A stretch of 14,738 nucleotides of DNA, taken from Treponema sp. Lineage in GTDB: Bacteria > Spirochaetota > Spirochaetia > Treponematales > Treponemataceae. This document shows, in pieces, positions 6,423 to 12,459 of the stretch. The stretch is taken from NCBI GenBank assembly GCA_016296205.1, contig JAEDJS010000049.1:1-14738 (forward strand). Reading direction: 5' to 3'. Numbering within the stretch: position 1 is the stretch's first letter; each line of letters opens with the position of its first letter. Below the pieces are notes generated by a model that was not told the origin of the DNA, did not search any database, and was given only the letters and a program-made list of their open reading frames with translations. The translations under genes and the position numbers were made by a program.

Positions 6423-6676
6423 TTGAATGCACCTTCTTTTAAAAGTGATGAAAGTTTTTCGTAGATTACACCTGTAAGGATGTTATCCTGAAACTGTGTT
6501 TCGATGTTAAGGAATATGATTGATTTTCTACCGATTGGATCAACTTCAATTTTCCACTGAACCGGATAATGTTTTGTCTGGTTATATGCTTCAATAAAAG
6601 CAGTTCCGTTGAATTTCTGCATATAGTAGAGACCGTTTTCATCTTTAGAAATATCTGCAATTTCCTTACAAATCAT
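6419..6676 (-). CDS. Conserved-looking small protein of unknown function
   Basis: An 85-aa soluble protein that I do not recognise. It has no signal peptide or membrane segment. The pattern of short strands (YYMQKF, VQWKIEVD, KSIIFLNIE) and a C-terminal helix (LTGVIYEKLSSLLKEG) suggests a small alpha/beta fold. It is clearly an operon member: its ATG overlaps the stop of the upstream PilZ gene by one base (TAATG) and its stop overlaps the tsaE TTG start. The tight overlaps on both sides make it a real gene and suggest co-expression with the PilZ protein. A partner role for the PilZ protein is possible, but nothing in the sequence proves it. Confidence 0.8.
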   Translation of the reverse strand: MICKEIADISKDENGLYYMQKFNGTAFIEAYNQTKHYPVQWKIEVDPIGRKSIIFLNIETQFQDNILTGVIYEKLSSLLKEGAFN

Positions 6677-7797
6677 TAAAGTTCTCCAGCCTGTTGATTC
6701 TGCTCAAGGTACTCATATATTGTAGCATAAATTTTATTTTTGTAAACTTCTTCTATTTTAACAAACTGAACGTGAAGAATGTAATGCTGTTTGTCCTCTG
6801 TCTGAGTTGTCATTACAATTAACCCGGTTGCTTCTGCATTAAAATCATTTAACTGGAATTTGATATGCATGTACTGGCCCTGTTTAATTGGCAGGGAACT
6901 GATGATTCTGCATCCGTTAGAAGATATATCCTGAAGTATTCCATTATAAGTTTTTTCCATAGGAATATATTCAAGATTTTTTCTGCCTGCATGAGGGTTG
7001 CCTTTTACTTCTACAGCACTAAAAACACAATTGTTATTTACAACCATTCGTTTTGACATTCGGCGCTTCATTGCTTTTAAATTGTTCGTGTGTATTGTAA
7101 TCATGGTTTTTTCCTTTCCTTCGGCATTTTTTTCGTAACGGGCAATTCTAAAAGTTGCGGCGTAACAAATATTGTTTTTTGTTGTAAAAGTAACATTTAC
7201 TTTTGACGTTGGTTCTGGTTTTAAATTTGATGAAGCAAGGGCGGCAGGCAGTTCAAATTTTAATCCCTGATTTGTGTTTTCTACCAGTTCAATTGTCCAA
7301 AGTGTTCCTCTAATATCAGTATACTGCATTTTCTGGCCTGGAACAATGCTTTTTGAAGAAGTAATAACAAATGTTGATTTGTAAAGAACTTCAATTTTGT
7401 ATCTTATAGAAAACAGCAAAGCTTTTAATTTTTCGTTCTCCGTATTAACTGAACCAGGAATATCGTTTTCGCAGAGCTGCTGATATTTTTTCTTAAAAAG
7501 CTCATCAGTTTTTTCAGTATCTCGTATTATGTATTCAATGTTTAAACTGCTTAACTGATTGCACATATTTACAAGAAATTCTTTTTCTTCTTTAGTGAAA
7601 TTTGCATCCTTGCTGATTCTGTTTACAATTCGTAAAGTAGTAGCCGCATTTTTGTGAGATTCAATATATTGAGGAGACTTTTTGTATGATTCAAGCCATT
7701 TTAAGAAAAGATAAACAAGAACGAGAATAACGGTAATTATAAGTGCAATGAGGGGAATTGTATAAACTTGTAAAGTTGGCTGTAAAGTTTTGTTCAT
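6676..7797 (-). CDS. Membrane-anchored PilZ-domain protein (c-di-GMP effector candidate)
   Basis: A 373-aa protein with one strong N-terminal membrane segment (about residues 13-33) followed by KWLESYKK, so the bulk is probably cytoplasmic. A helical, coiled-coil-like linker covers about 45-145. A YcgR/PilZN-like beta domain covers about 150-235 (IVPGQKMQYTD, then GLKFELP). The C-terminal PilZ domain has the two c-di-GMP contacts of the family: RxxxR at 246-250 (RMSKR) and DxSxxG at 290-295 (DISSNG). YcgR-type proteins slow or steer flagellar motors when c-di-GMP binds. That role here is inference from domain order and from the flagellar operon. An AAGGAG site precedes the ATG, 15 nt after the upstream gene. 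Binding ability is likely because both motifs are intact. Confidence 0.88.
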   Translation of the reverse strand: MNKTLQPTLQVYTIPLIALIITVILVLVYLFLKWLESYKKSPQYIESHKNAATTLRIVNRISKDANFTKEEKEFLVNMCNQLSSLNIEYIIRDTEKTDELFKKKYQQLCENDIPGSVNTENEKLKALLFSIRYKIEVLYKSTFVITSSKSIVPGQKMQYTDIRGTLWTIELVENTNQGLKFELPAALASSNLKPEPTSKVNVTFTTKNNICYAATFRIARYEKNAEGKEKTMITIHTNNLKAMKRRMSKRMVVNNNCVFSAVEVKGNPHAGRKNLEYIPMEKTYNGILQDISSNGCRIISSLPIKQGQYMHIKFQLNDFNAEATGLIVMTTQTEDKQHYILHVQFVKIEEVYKNKIYATIYEYLEQNQQAGEL

Positions 7798-7812
7798 TGC
7801 TGTCTCCTTTAA

Positions 7813-8406
7813 TTACTGGGAATCTGCAATAGCTTTTGCAATCTGTTCCAGACGGGGACTGATTTCGTATTCAGCCAGGTCTGCAACAGTAACAGTATCT
7901 TTAGCTTCCATGGCATCCTTGAAATCTTTAAAAATCGGTGTGAATTCCCCAAAAAAAGTTCCCAAATCATTTCCGTCAATGATGATTTTTCTGTATGTAT
8001 CAGGAAATAATGCACTAAGTGTTGCTGTATGGCAGAACCGGTCAATTTCGTTGGCAAGGTTTTCTATAATTTCATTGGCATCTTTTTCTTTTCCGCTTTG
8101 AAGAAGTACGCTGATGTTCTGCAATCCTTTTGAAATTTTCCTGAAATTTTCTGCATTTATGGCAAAATTTTGAGTAATATCATTTTTTGAAATAACCTGG
8201 AGACGTAAATCTGTTGATTCGTTTAATTCCTGGCTGAATGCTTCATCAAGTTTTTCCGCATCTATAACTTTCCCGTTAAGTTCAATACTCACTGTGGTAG
8301 CGTCATTTTTTTCTGCTTCTTCTTCAAAACCTTTTAATACATCGCCTACAGTTTTTTCGTTTTCAAGAGTAATGTCTAATTTATTACCGTTTACATAGAA
8401 GTTCAT
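7813..8406 (-). CDS. Unrecognised 197-aa protein in the usual fliS position
   Basis: I do not recognise a named family. Residues 1-72 look like a beta-grasp (ubiquitin-like) module: MNFYVNGNKLDITLENEKTV, a helix at about 20-33, then SIELNGKVID and LRLQVIS. Residues 75-197 are all helical and end in an acidic segment DTVTVADLAEYEISPRLEQI (170-189). There is no signal peptide or membrane segment. The ATG overlaps the fliD stop (ATGA), the slot where many bacteria carry fliS, the flagellin chaperone, and no fliS is seen in the window. A cytoplasmic chaperone or assembly factor for FliD or FlaB is therefore a reasonable inference, but it is unproved. Two domains of different predicted fold make it unlike classical FliS, which is a single helical bundle of about 130 residues. 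Confidence 0.85.
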   Translation of the reverse strand: MNFYVNGNKLDITLENEKTVGDVLKGFEEEAEKNDATTVSIELNGKVIDAEKLDEAFSQELNESTDLRLQVISKNDITQNFAINAENFRKISKGLQNISVLLQSGKEKDANEIIENLANEIDRFCHTATLSALFPDTYRKIIIDGNDLGTFFGEFTPIFKDFKDAMEAKDTVTVADLAEYEISPRLEQIAKAIADSQ

Positions 8407-10475
8407 CTGTTGTTATTCCCCTGATTTGTAAAATTGTTGATTGCGTTTGTCTGGCCTTCAAGGCTGTTAAGAGTGCCTTCCATTGCAGAGTATTTTCTGC
8501 GGAGTTCACTTTCTTTTTTGGCAATCTGGGATTCAAGTTGAGTGATTTTCTGATTTGAAGCTTTTATGCTTCTGTCTAGAGTTGAATTCTTAATTGAAAG
8601 AATACCACCGCTTTGAACCCAGGCTCCAAGCTGTTTGTCCATCATATAGGCGATTCCATTATCAATAATCAAATCACCGTCTGTATCATAGCCAAATAAA
8701 TTTTTAATCTGATCCAGACTGTTTTCCAGTACGCTGTCCAGTTTTTTTTCGTCAACCTCCAGATAACCTCTTAACTGTGCTGCATTGTAACCGGCTCCAG
8801 TAGAACTTGCATTTGTTGAAATTCCAATCTGGCTTAGCATAGAAATTGTGGTATCATCATCAAAACGGTAAGGGGCAGAGGTAATCTGCTGAAGTTTTGC
8901 TTTCTGGTCTGTAAGTGAATAATCGCTCATAAACATTCCCAGTTTTTTTCCTGCGTCTTCTACTTCTTTGTCAGAAAGATAATCAAGCTCGTTGATAACT
9001 TCTTGTTTGTTAGTGCTTAAAATTGTAAGTTCTGCAATTGTCTGATTATATCTTCCCACAAATTGAATCAGTGCGTCTTTTGCTCCTTCTGAATCTGGGG
9101 AAATTGTAATTGTTGCAGTTTTTTCTGTTGCATTATGAAGGTGAAGGGTAATATCCGGAACAATATCGTCTATATCGTTGTCTGGACGAGAAATTGTAAT
9201 CCCTTCGTATTTAATTGTTGCATCCTGGGCAACTGTTATTGGATGAACAGGCATGTAACCAAGGCTTTTTGATGGATCGTATGCTTTGGGAACACTCATT
9301 GTAAGCTGTCTGCCTGTATTTGGATTTCTGATTATTACAGCAGTGGCATCCGGATAATCTTTCATAGTAAAGCTTACAACTTTGCCTTCATCACTTTCTT
9401 TCATTAAATTTGAATCAAGGAGCTGTTCTGAGCCATCATTGTTTTTTATGTAAACAAGTTTGTCTGTTTCTATTGGTTTAAGAGGATTTGTAACTTTTGG
9501 AATAACTGCTTTTGTATCGCTGGGATTGTTGTAAACCTGAACCCCTTTAAAATCGATTTTACCCGGTTCCGGAAGAACTGGTCCCTGAGGCTGTTTATTG
9601 ATTGCTTCTGTAATGTCTTCTGTTTTCTTTGAGACCAGTGTAAATTCAATTTTCTGGTTTGGATCATTTTTTATATTGTCCGGAATATCAATCTGGATTC
9701 CGCCTCTAGGATTGATTTGAATTTTACCGTCTTTTGTCTGAACATTTGCTTTAGAAAGGGCAGGCATGTTCTGCTGGAATTCTTCATCTGTGTTAGATTT
9801 ATCTGGAGTCTTGAATTTTTGAATACTAGAGTCGAACTGAGTTTCCTGAGTTTTTGCAGCCTGGATCATTTCAATTGATTTTGCAAATTCCAAAGCTTTG
9901 TCTTTAAATTCAAGTTTGTTTCCTTCACCTGTTTTAAAACTTTCTATAATAAGAGAGGATTTATCTTTTGTAACGCCAATCAGGCTTGCATGTACTGTTT
10001 CTCCACCACGTTTGTTAAGGGCAGAAACAAATTCGTTAAGGGAGCCACCTTTCCAGTTGAATGAAACACTTTTGTTGCCAACTGTAAATGTGTAGGTGCC
10101 TTTTTCTACAGTCATTTTCCGGTCCACATTGGCACTCATAAATTTATCTGCGGTGGCAGTGTTGATTATGTCTATTTTAAACGAGCCATATTCCGCATTT
10201 CTTGCTGCGTCTGCGGTAACTGCATATTCTTCTGAGCTTTCTGTTAATTTATTGTTAAAAGGATTTTCAAATGAATATAGTGATTTTACACTGTCACGCA
10301 GAGAGGTCATTTTCTGGTTTACTGTGCGCCATGCGTCCTGCTGGAGCTTAAGCTTTTCCAGATTTTCCTGTTCACGGACAAGTGGTTTTCTTTCCACTGC
10401 AATGAGAGAGTCCACGAGATCATTCGTTTTGTATTTGTCGCTTACACCAGGTATGCTGATTCCGTTGCTTGCCAT
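8403..10475 (-). CDS. fliD: Flagellar filament cap protein (HAP2)
   Basis: A 690-aa protein with a typical FliD N terminus (ISIPGVSDKYKTNDLVDSLI, then a helix containing LKLQQDAWRTVNQKMTSLRD) and a FliD C-terminal domain (VGRYNQTIAELTIL, later YLEVDEKKLDSVLENSLDQI). It ends in a coiled coil (about 640-680, ITQLESQIAKKESELRRKYS). FliD caps the filament tip and folds incoming flagellin. It is longer than enterobacterial FliD (under 500 aa), with an extended middle region rich in prolines and lysines at about 225-420. The loop DTDGDLIID (597-605) resembles a calcium-binding loop. The Shine-Dalgarno is poor (AAAAGAAA), and a terminator-like hairpin ends 18 nt before the ATG, suggesting controlled entry into this operon. 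The stop overlaps the next ATG (ATGA). Confidence 0.95.
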   Translation of the reverse strand: MASNGISIPGVSDKYKTNDLVDSLIAVERKPLVREQENLEKLKLQQDAWRTVNQKMTSLRDSVKSLYSFENPFNNKLTESSEEYAVTADAARNAEYGSFKIDIINTATADKFMSANVDRKMTVEKGTYTFTVGNKSVSFNWKGGSLNEFVSALNKRGGETVHASLIGVTKDKSSLIIESFKTGEGNKLEFKDKALEFAKSIEMIQAAKTQETQFDSSIQKFKTPDKSNTDEEFQQNMPALSKANVQTKDGKIQINPRGGIQIDIPDNIKNDPNQKIEFTLVSKKTEDITEAINKQPQGPVLPEPGKIDFKGVQVYNNPSDTKAVIPKVTNPLKPIETDKLVYIKNNDGSEQLLDSNLMKESDEGKVVSFTMKDYPDATAVIIRNPNTGRQLTMSVPKAYDPSKSLGYMPVHPITVAQDATIKYEGITISRPDNDIDDIVPDITLHLHNATEKTATITISPDSEGAKDALIQFVGRYNQTIAELTILSTNKQEVINELDYLSDKEVEDAGKKLGMFMSDYSLTDQKAKLQQITSAPYRFDDDTTISMLSQIGISTNASSTGAGYNAAQLRGYLEVDEKKLDSVLENSLDQIKNLFGYDTDGDLIIDNGIAYMMDKQLGAWVQSGGILSIKNSTLDRSIKASNQKITQLESQIAKKESELRRKYSAMEGTLNSLEGQTNAINNFTNQGNNNR

Positions 10476-10479
10476 TTTC

Positions 10480-10529
10480 TTTTAAATACAAACAAACACC
10501 CGGGCCAAAAGCTTCTGACCAGGGTGTTT
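10480..10529 (-). terminator. Terminator or attenuator between flaG and fliD
   Basis: On the minus strand, arms AAACACCC (10529-10522) and GGGTGTTT (10501-10494) continue inward through further pairs (GG/CC, a U-G, C-G). The T-rich tail TTTGTTTGTATTT follows. It lies after the flaG stop and ends just before the fliD start. No separate fliD promoter is visible between hairpin and ATG, so fliD transcripts must either read through or start upstream. Confidence 0.75.
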
Positions 10530-10561
10530 ATTTTACTAACAGCTTTTTATGCCTGAAAGTA

Positions 10562-10921
10562 TTAAATCATTTCGTCAAATAACAGACCGATTACTTTATT
10601 GAATCTTGCCTGCATTTTCTGTACATCTTCTGAAGGGATTTCCTTGATTACTTGATTAGTACTCCGGTCCACAACAGAAATTACAACTTTGTTCAAATCA
10701 CTGTTTACATTAAACTGCAATTTGCGTCCAATAGTCATGTCTGACAACTCCTGGAGCTGGCGGACACTTTCTTTGGTTTCTTCCAGATTTCTGGCAATTG
10801 AGTCTACCACTTCTGCTGAACTACCAGTGTTGATTTTTGGTGTCTGAGAAGCTGTTTGTGTGCTTAAAGGATTAAGGCCATCCATTGCCATAGTCTGTCC
10901 AATCATTCCGTTGATTCTCAT
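10562..10921 (-). CDS. flaG: FlaG-family flagellar protein
   Basis: A 119-aa protein. The C-terminal half matches FlaG: LQFNVNSDLNKVVISVVDRS (68-87), TNQVIKEIPSEDVQKM (88-103) and GLLFDEMI at the end. The N-terminal part is low-complexity and polar. FlaG proteins are small and often next to fliD and flagellin genes. In several bacteria their loss alters filament length, though the mechanism is not settled. The start at 10921 (MRING) is chosen because AGGAGG (10933-10928) lies 6 nt upstream. The next in-frame ATG, at 10927, directly abuts that site. It is flanked by hairpins on both sides. Confidence 0.92.
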   Translation of the reverse strand: MRINGMIGQTMAMDGLNPLSTQTASQTPKINTGSSAEVVDSIARNLEETKESVRQLQELSDMTIGRKLQFNVNSDLNKVVISVVDRSTNQVIKEIPSEDVQKMQARFNKVIGLLFDEMI

Positions 10922-10927
10922 AGACAT

Positions 10928-10933
10928 CCTCCT
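10928..10933 (-). promoter_or_regulatory. Shine-Dalgarno of flaG (decides the start)
   Basis: AGGAGG with 6 nt to ATG 10921 and zero nt to the in-frame ATG 10927, so 10921 is the functional start. Confidence 0.75.
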
Positions 10934-10941
10934 ATTTTTAA

Positions 10942-10971
10942 CGCAAAATGTTAGCACTAACATACTTTGCG
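10942..10971 (-). repeat. Hairpin in the flaG leader
   Basis: Outer arms CGCAAA/TTTGCG and inner arms TGTTAG/CTAACA around TG, with a small internal loop between them. It ends 8 nt upstream of the flaG Shine-Dalgarno on the minus strand. Confidence 0.75.
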
Positions 10972-10981
10972 CAGTATTTTC

Positions 10982-11019
10982 AAAAATTGGTAAGGAAAGG
11001 GGCGCTTCCCAACCTTACC
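10982..11019 (-). terminator. Intrinsic terminator of the downstream flaB gene
   Basis: On the minus strand, GGTAAGG (11019-11013) and CCTTACC (10995-10989) pair perfectly, with a further GGG/CCC inside, and are followed by AATTTTT. Placed 50 nt after the flaB stop. It should separate flagellin from flaG transcription. No clear flaG promoter was found in the 60 nt after it. Confidence 0.85.
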
Positions 11020-11042
11020 ATTAAGCTCTTGTTTCTCTAATT

Positions 11043-11069
11043 ATAAAGATGATATCCAGCTATCTTTAT
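11043..11069 (-). repeat. Hairpin touching the flaB stop codon
   Basis: On the minus strand, ATAAAGA (11069-11063) and TCTTTAT (11049-11043) pair, with inner TA/TA and one bulge. It starts on the last base of the flaB stop codon and has no T-run, so an mRNA-stabilising 3' hairpin is more likely than a terminator. Confidence 0.6.
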
Positions 11070-11923
11070 TATTTAAGAAGAGCAAGAACGTTTTGACTCT
11101 GACTGTTAGCCTGTGCCAGCATAGCTGTACTTGCCTGTGTCAAAATCTGACTTCTGGTGTAATCAACCATTTGTGAAGCCATATCAGTATCGCGGATAAC
11201 GCTTTCTGCACTCTGGGTGTTTTCTGCTGCTACTGCAATACCATTAGAAGCCATTTCAAAGCGGTTCTGGTAAGCACCTAAATCTGCTCTCTGTCTAGAA
11301 ACCCGCTGCAAAGCACTGTCGATTGTGGCAATAGCCATGTTTGCGCTGTCTGGAGTAGAAATGCTTAACTGTTCTCCATTACCAGAAATGTTTTTTAATC
11401 CCAAAGCTGTAGAAGTCATTGTTCCAATGTAAACATTTGTGTTCTGGTCTACGTTTGCACCGACCTGGAACTGCATGATTCTGCCTGTAACACTTTCCCG
11501 TGCAAAAGCGCCTGTAAGCATATTCATACCGTTGAACTGTGCCTGGGAAGCAACTCTGTCAACTTCAGCAACCAACTGTGAAACTTCAACCTGGATTTGC
11601 ATACGATCTTCATCAGAATAAATTCCGTTTGAAGCCTGTACAGCAAGTTCGCGAATTCTCTGAAGAATATCAGTTGTTTCAGCAAGATAACCTTCAGAAG
11701 TCTGGATAAATGTAACACCACTTTGAATGTTACGATTAGCCTGATTGAGTCCGCGGATTTGTGAACGCATCTTTTCAGATACTGCAAGTCCTGAAGCATC
11801 ATCACCAGCACGGTTAATTTTTTCGCCCGAGCTGAGTTTTTCAATGCTGCTCATAAGGTCTGAGTTAGAAACACCCAGAGATCTGTTTGCATACATTGAA
11901 CTCATATTGTGATTGATAACCAT
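11069..11923 (-). CDS. flaB: Flagellin core protein FlaB (promoter-distal copy)
   Basis: A 284-aa flagellin of the spirochaetal FlaB type. The N-terminal D0/D1 has MVINHNMSSMYANRSLG, then EKINRAGDDASGLAVSEKMR. The conserved central segment is EDRMQIQVEVSQLVAEVDR, and the C terminus is DTDMASQMVDYTRSQILTQA followed by a final helix ending in NVLALLK. FlaB monomers build the core of the periplasmic filaments and carry no signal peptide, consistent with type III export. ATG 11923 is chosen because GGAGGG (11936-11931) lies 7 nt upstream. The in-frame ATG at 11938 overlaps that site and would add five unrelated residues. It is closely similar to the other flaB copy upstream but diverges in the middle (about 145-205). 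It has its own unusual structured leader and its own terminator. Confidence 0.97.
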   Translation of the reverse strand: MVINHNMSSMYANRSLGVSNSDLMSSIEKLSSGEKINRAGDDASGLAVSEKMRSQIRGLNQANRNIQSGVTFIQTSEGYLAETTDILQRIRELAVQASNGIYSDEDRMQIQVEVSQLVAEVDRVASQAQFNGMNMLTGAFARESVTGRIMQFQVGANVDQNTNVYIGTMTSTALGLKNISGNGEQLSISTPDSANMAIATIDSALQRVSRQRADLGAYQNRFEMASNGIAVAAENTQSAESVIRDTDMASQMVDYTRSQILTQASTAMLAQANSQSQNVLALLK

Positions 11924-11930
11924 AAATGAG

Positions 11931-11936
11931 CCCTCC
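11931..11936 (-). promoter_or_regulatory. Shine-Dalgarno of the distal flaB
   Basis: GGAGGG with 7 nt to ATG 11923. Together with the preceding bases it reads ATGGAGGG, so it also contains an A-N-GGA motif of the CsrA type. Confidence 0.7.
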
Positions 11937-11948
11937 ATGAATCAAATA

Positions 11949-11969
11949 CGTAAAGCATCATGCCTTACG
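11949..11969 (-). repeat. Near-perfect palindrome before the distal flaB ribosome site
   Basis: On the minus strand, CGTAAGGC and GCTTTACG pair (one G-U) around ATGAT. It ends 12 nt upstream of the GGAGGG site. It may be the last helix of the structured leader. Confidence 0.8.
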
Positions 11970-12101
11970 CCAGCTGTATAGGTATCCGGAAACAATTGCG
12001 CCGCCCCCGAATATTTCAGCCCTAATCAGCGGGAACCGTTGTTCAATATTTCTGAGCCTTGTACACAGAATTTGAGCAACCGTCCACGCCGTTCAGCTGA
12101 T
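11949..12101 (-). ncRNA. Candidate structured cis-regulatory RNA in the distal flaB leader
   Basis: A stretch visibly richer in G and C than the AT-rich spacer upstream (12106-12459), with no reading frame of note. On the minus strand ATCAGC (12101-12096) pairs perfectly with GCTGAT (12030-12025). It encloses a long hairpin: GGACGGTTGCTCAA (12085-12072) pairs with TTGAACAACGGTTC (12046-12033) with two mismatches, and inside it TTCTG (12070-12066) pairs with CAGAA (12054-12050). A second part (12024-11971) contains GGGGGCGGCG and a weaker GGCTG/CAGCT closing helix, followed by the 11949-11969 palindrome near the ribosome site. This is hand folding only. The Termite-flg motif, known from flagellar-gene leaders in termite-gut metagenomes, is a named candidate that I could not test. 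Confidence 0.55.
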
Positions 12102-12202
12102 AATTCATAAAAGGTAATGTTACTTTCATAACATTTATGTCAAATAACACTCATTAGAAAAAACTTATTGGTTTTTCCTATGATATTGGTTTACAATGGG
12201 GA

Positions 12203-12232
12203 TTTATAATTTTCCCAGAATTTCCTTGTAAA
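12203..12232 (-). promoter_or_regulatory. Possible sigma-70-type promoter for the distal flaB
   Basis: TTTACA (12232-12227), an 18-nt spacer and TATAAA (12208-12203), 5 of 6 matches each. It is downstream of the 12268-12291 terminator, so it could drive an independent transcript. A second weak candidate is TTGACA at 12143-12138, with only a 4/6 -10 (TAACAT) at a short 15-nt spacing. No good sigma-28 element was found here. In AT-rich DNA such matches arise by chance. Confidence 0.35.
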
Positions 12233-12267
12233 ATTGCAGAAAAATGTACAAATCGTCTGTAAACGCC

Positions 12268-12291
12268 AAAAATCCTGACTGAATTCAGGAT
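12268..12291 (-). terminator. Intrinsic terminator after the promoter-proximal flaB
   Basis: On the minus strand, ATCCTGA and TCAGGAT pair perfectly around ATTCAG and are followed by TTTT. It lies 168 nt after the flaB stop and before the candidate promoter of the next flaB. Confidence 0.75.
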
Positions 12292-12314
12292 GTAATTTAA
12301 AAAATTAAACTGAT

Positions 12315-12355
12315 GCGGATTTTAAAGTTGAGAGGATAGAGTAGATAGTTTCCGC
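12315..12355 (-). repeat. Short inverted repeat downstream of flaB
   Basis: GCGGA and TCCGC arms with a 31-nt loop. Only 5 bp, and listed because it continues the series of inverted repeats in this 3' region. Confidence 0.35.
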
Positions 12356-12358
12356 GCT

Positions 12359-12398
12359 ATTAAATAGCAGGCAATTTAAAAACTGCCTACTATTTAAT
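12359..12398 (-). repeat. Large hairpin downstream of flaB
   Basis: Arms ATTAAATAG-C-AGGCA (12359-12373) and TGCCT-A-CTATTTAAT (12384-12398), 14 pairs with one mismatch around a 10-nt loop. There is no T-run on the minus strand, so this is not a simple terminator. Confidence 0.85.
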
Positions 12399-12407
12399 AT
12401 AAATCAG

Positions 12408-12455
12408 AAAATCAATTTTATCAAGACTATTTTTTTAGACTTGTTAATTGATTTT
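12408..12455 (-). repeat. Hairpin directly after the flaB stop
   Basis: Arms AAAATCAATT (12408-12417) and AATTGATTTT (12446-12455), then after unpaired bases CAAG (12422-12425) with CTTG (12440-12443), around an A/T-rich loop. It begins 4 nt after the flaB stop (minus strand). A weak terminator or a 3'-end stabiliser. Confidence 0.7.
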
Positions 12456-12459
12456 TACA

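Larger units (their letters stand above)
11924..12459 (-). other. Intergenic region between the two flaB genes (536 nt)
   Basis: No protein gene seen. From left to right it holds the distal flaB ribosome site, the structured leader (11949-12101), an AT-rich part with promoter-like elements (12117-12232), a minus-strand terminator (12268-12291), and the hairpin series after the upstream flaB stop (12315-12455). An additional 10-bp hairpin with one G-U lies at 12155-12180. Confidence 0.8.

Noticed and set aside
10096..10485. Plus-strand open frame of 129 codons
   Set aside because: Antisense to the fliD N terminus, whose protein motifs are clear.
11985..12105. Known c-di-GMP (GEMM) riboswitch in the distal flaB leader
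   Set aside because: I could not place the conserved GEMM core sequences or its tetraloop-receptor pattern here, so a known c-di-GMP class is not claimed.
12143..12190. Sigma-28 promoter for the distal flaB
   Set aside because: TAAA followed by ACCAATAA was considered, but the spacing (17 nt) and the -10 match are too poor to call.
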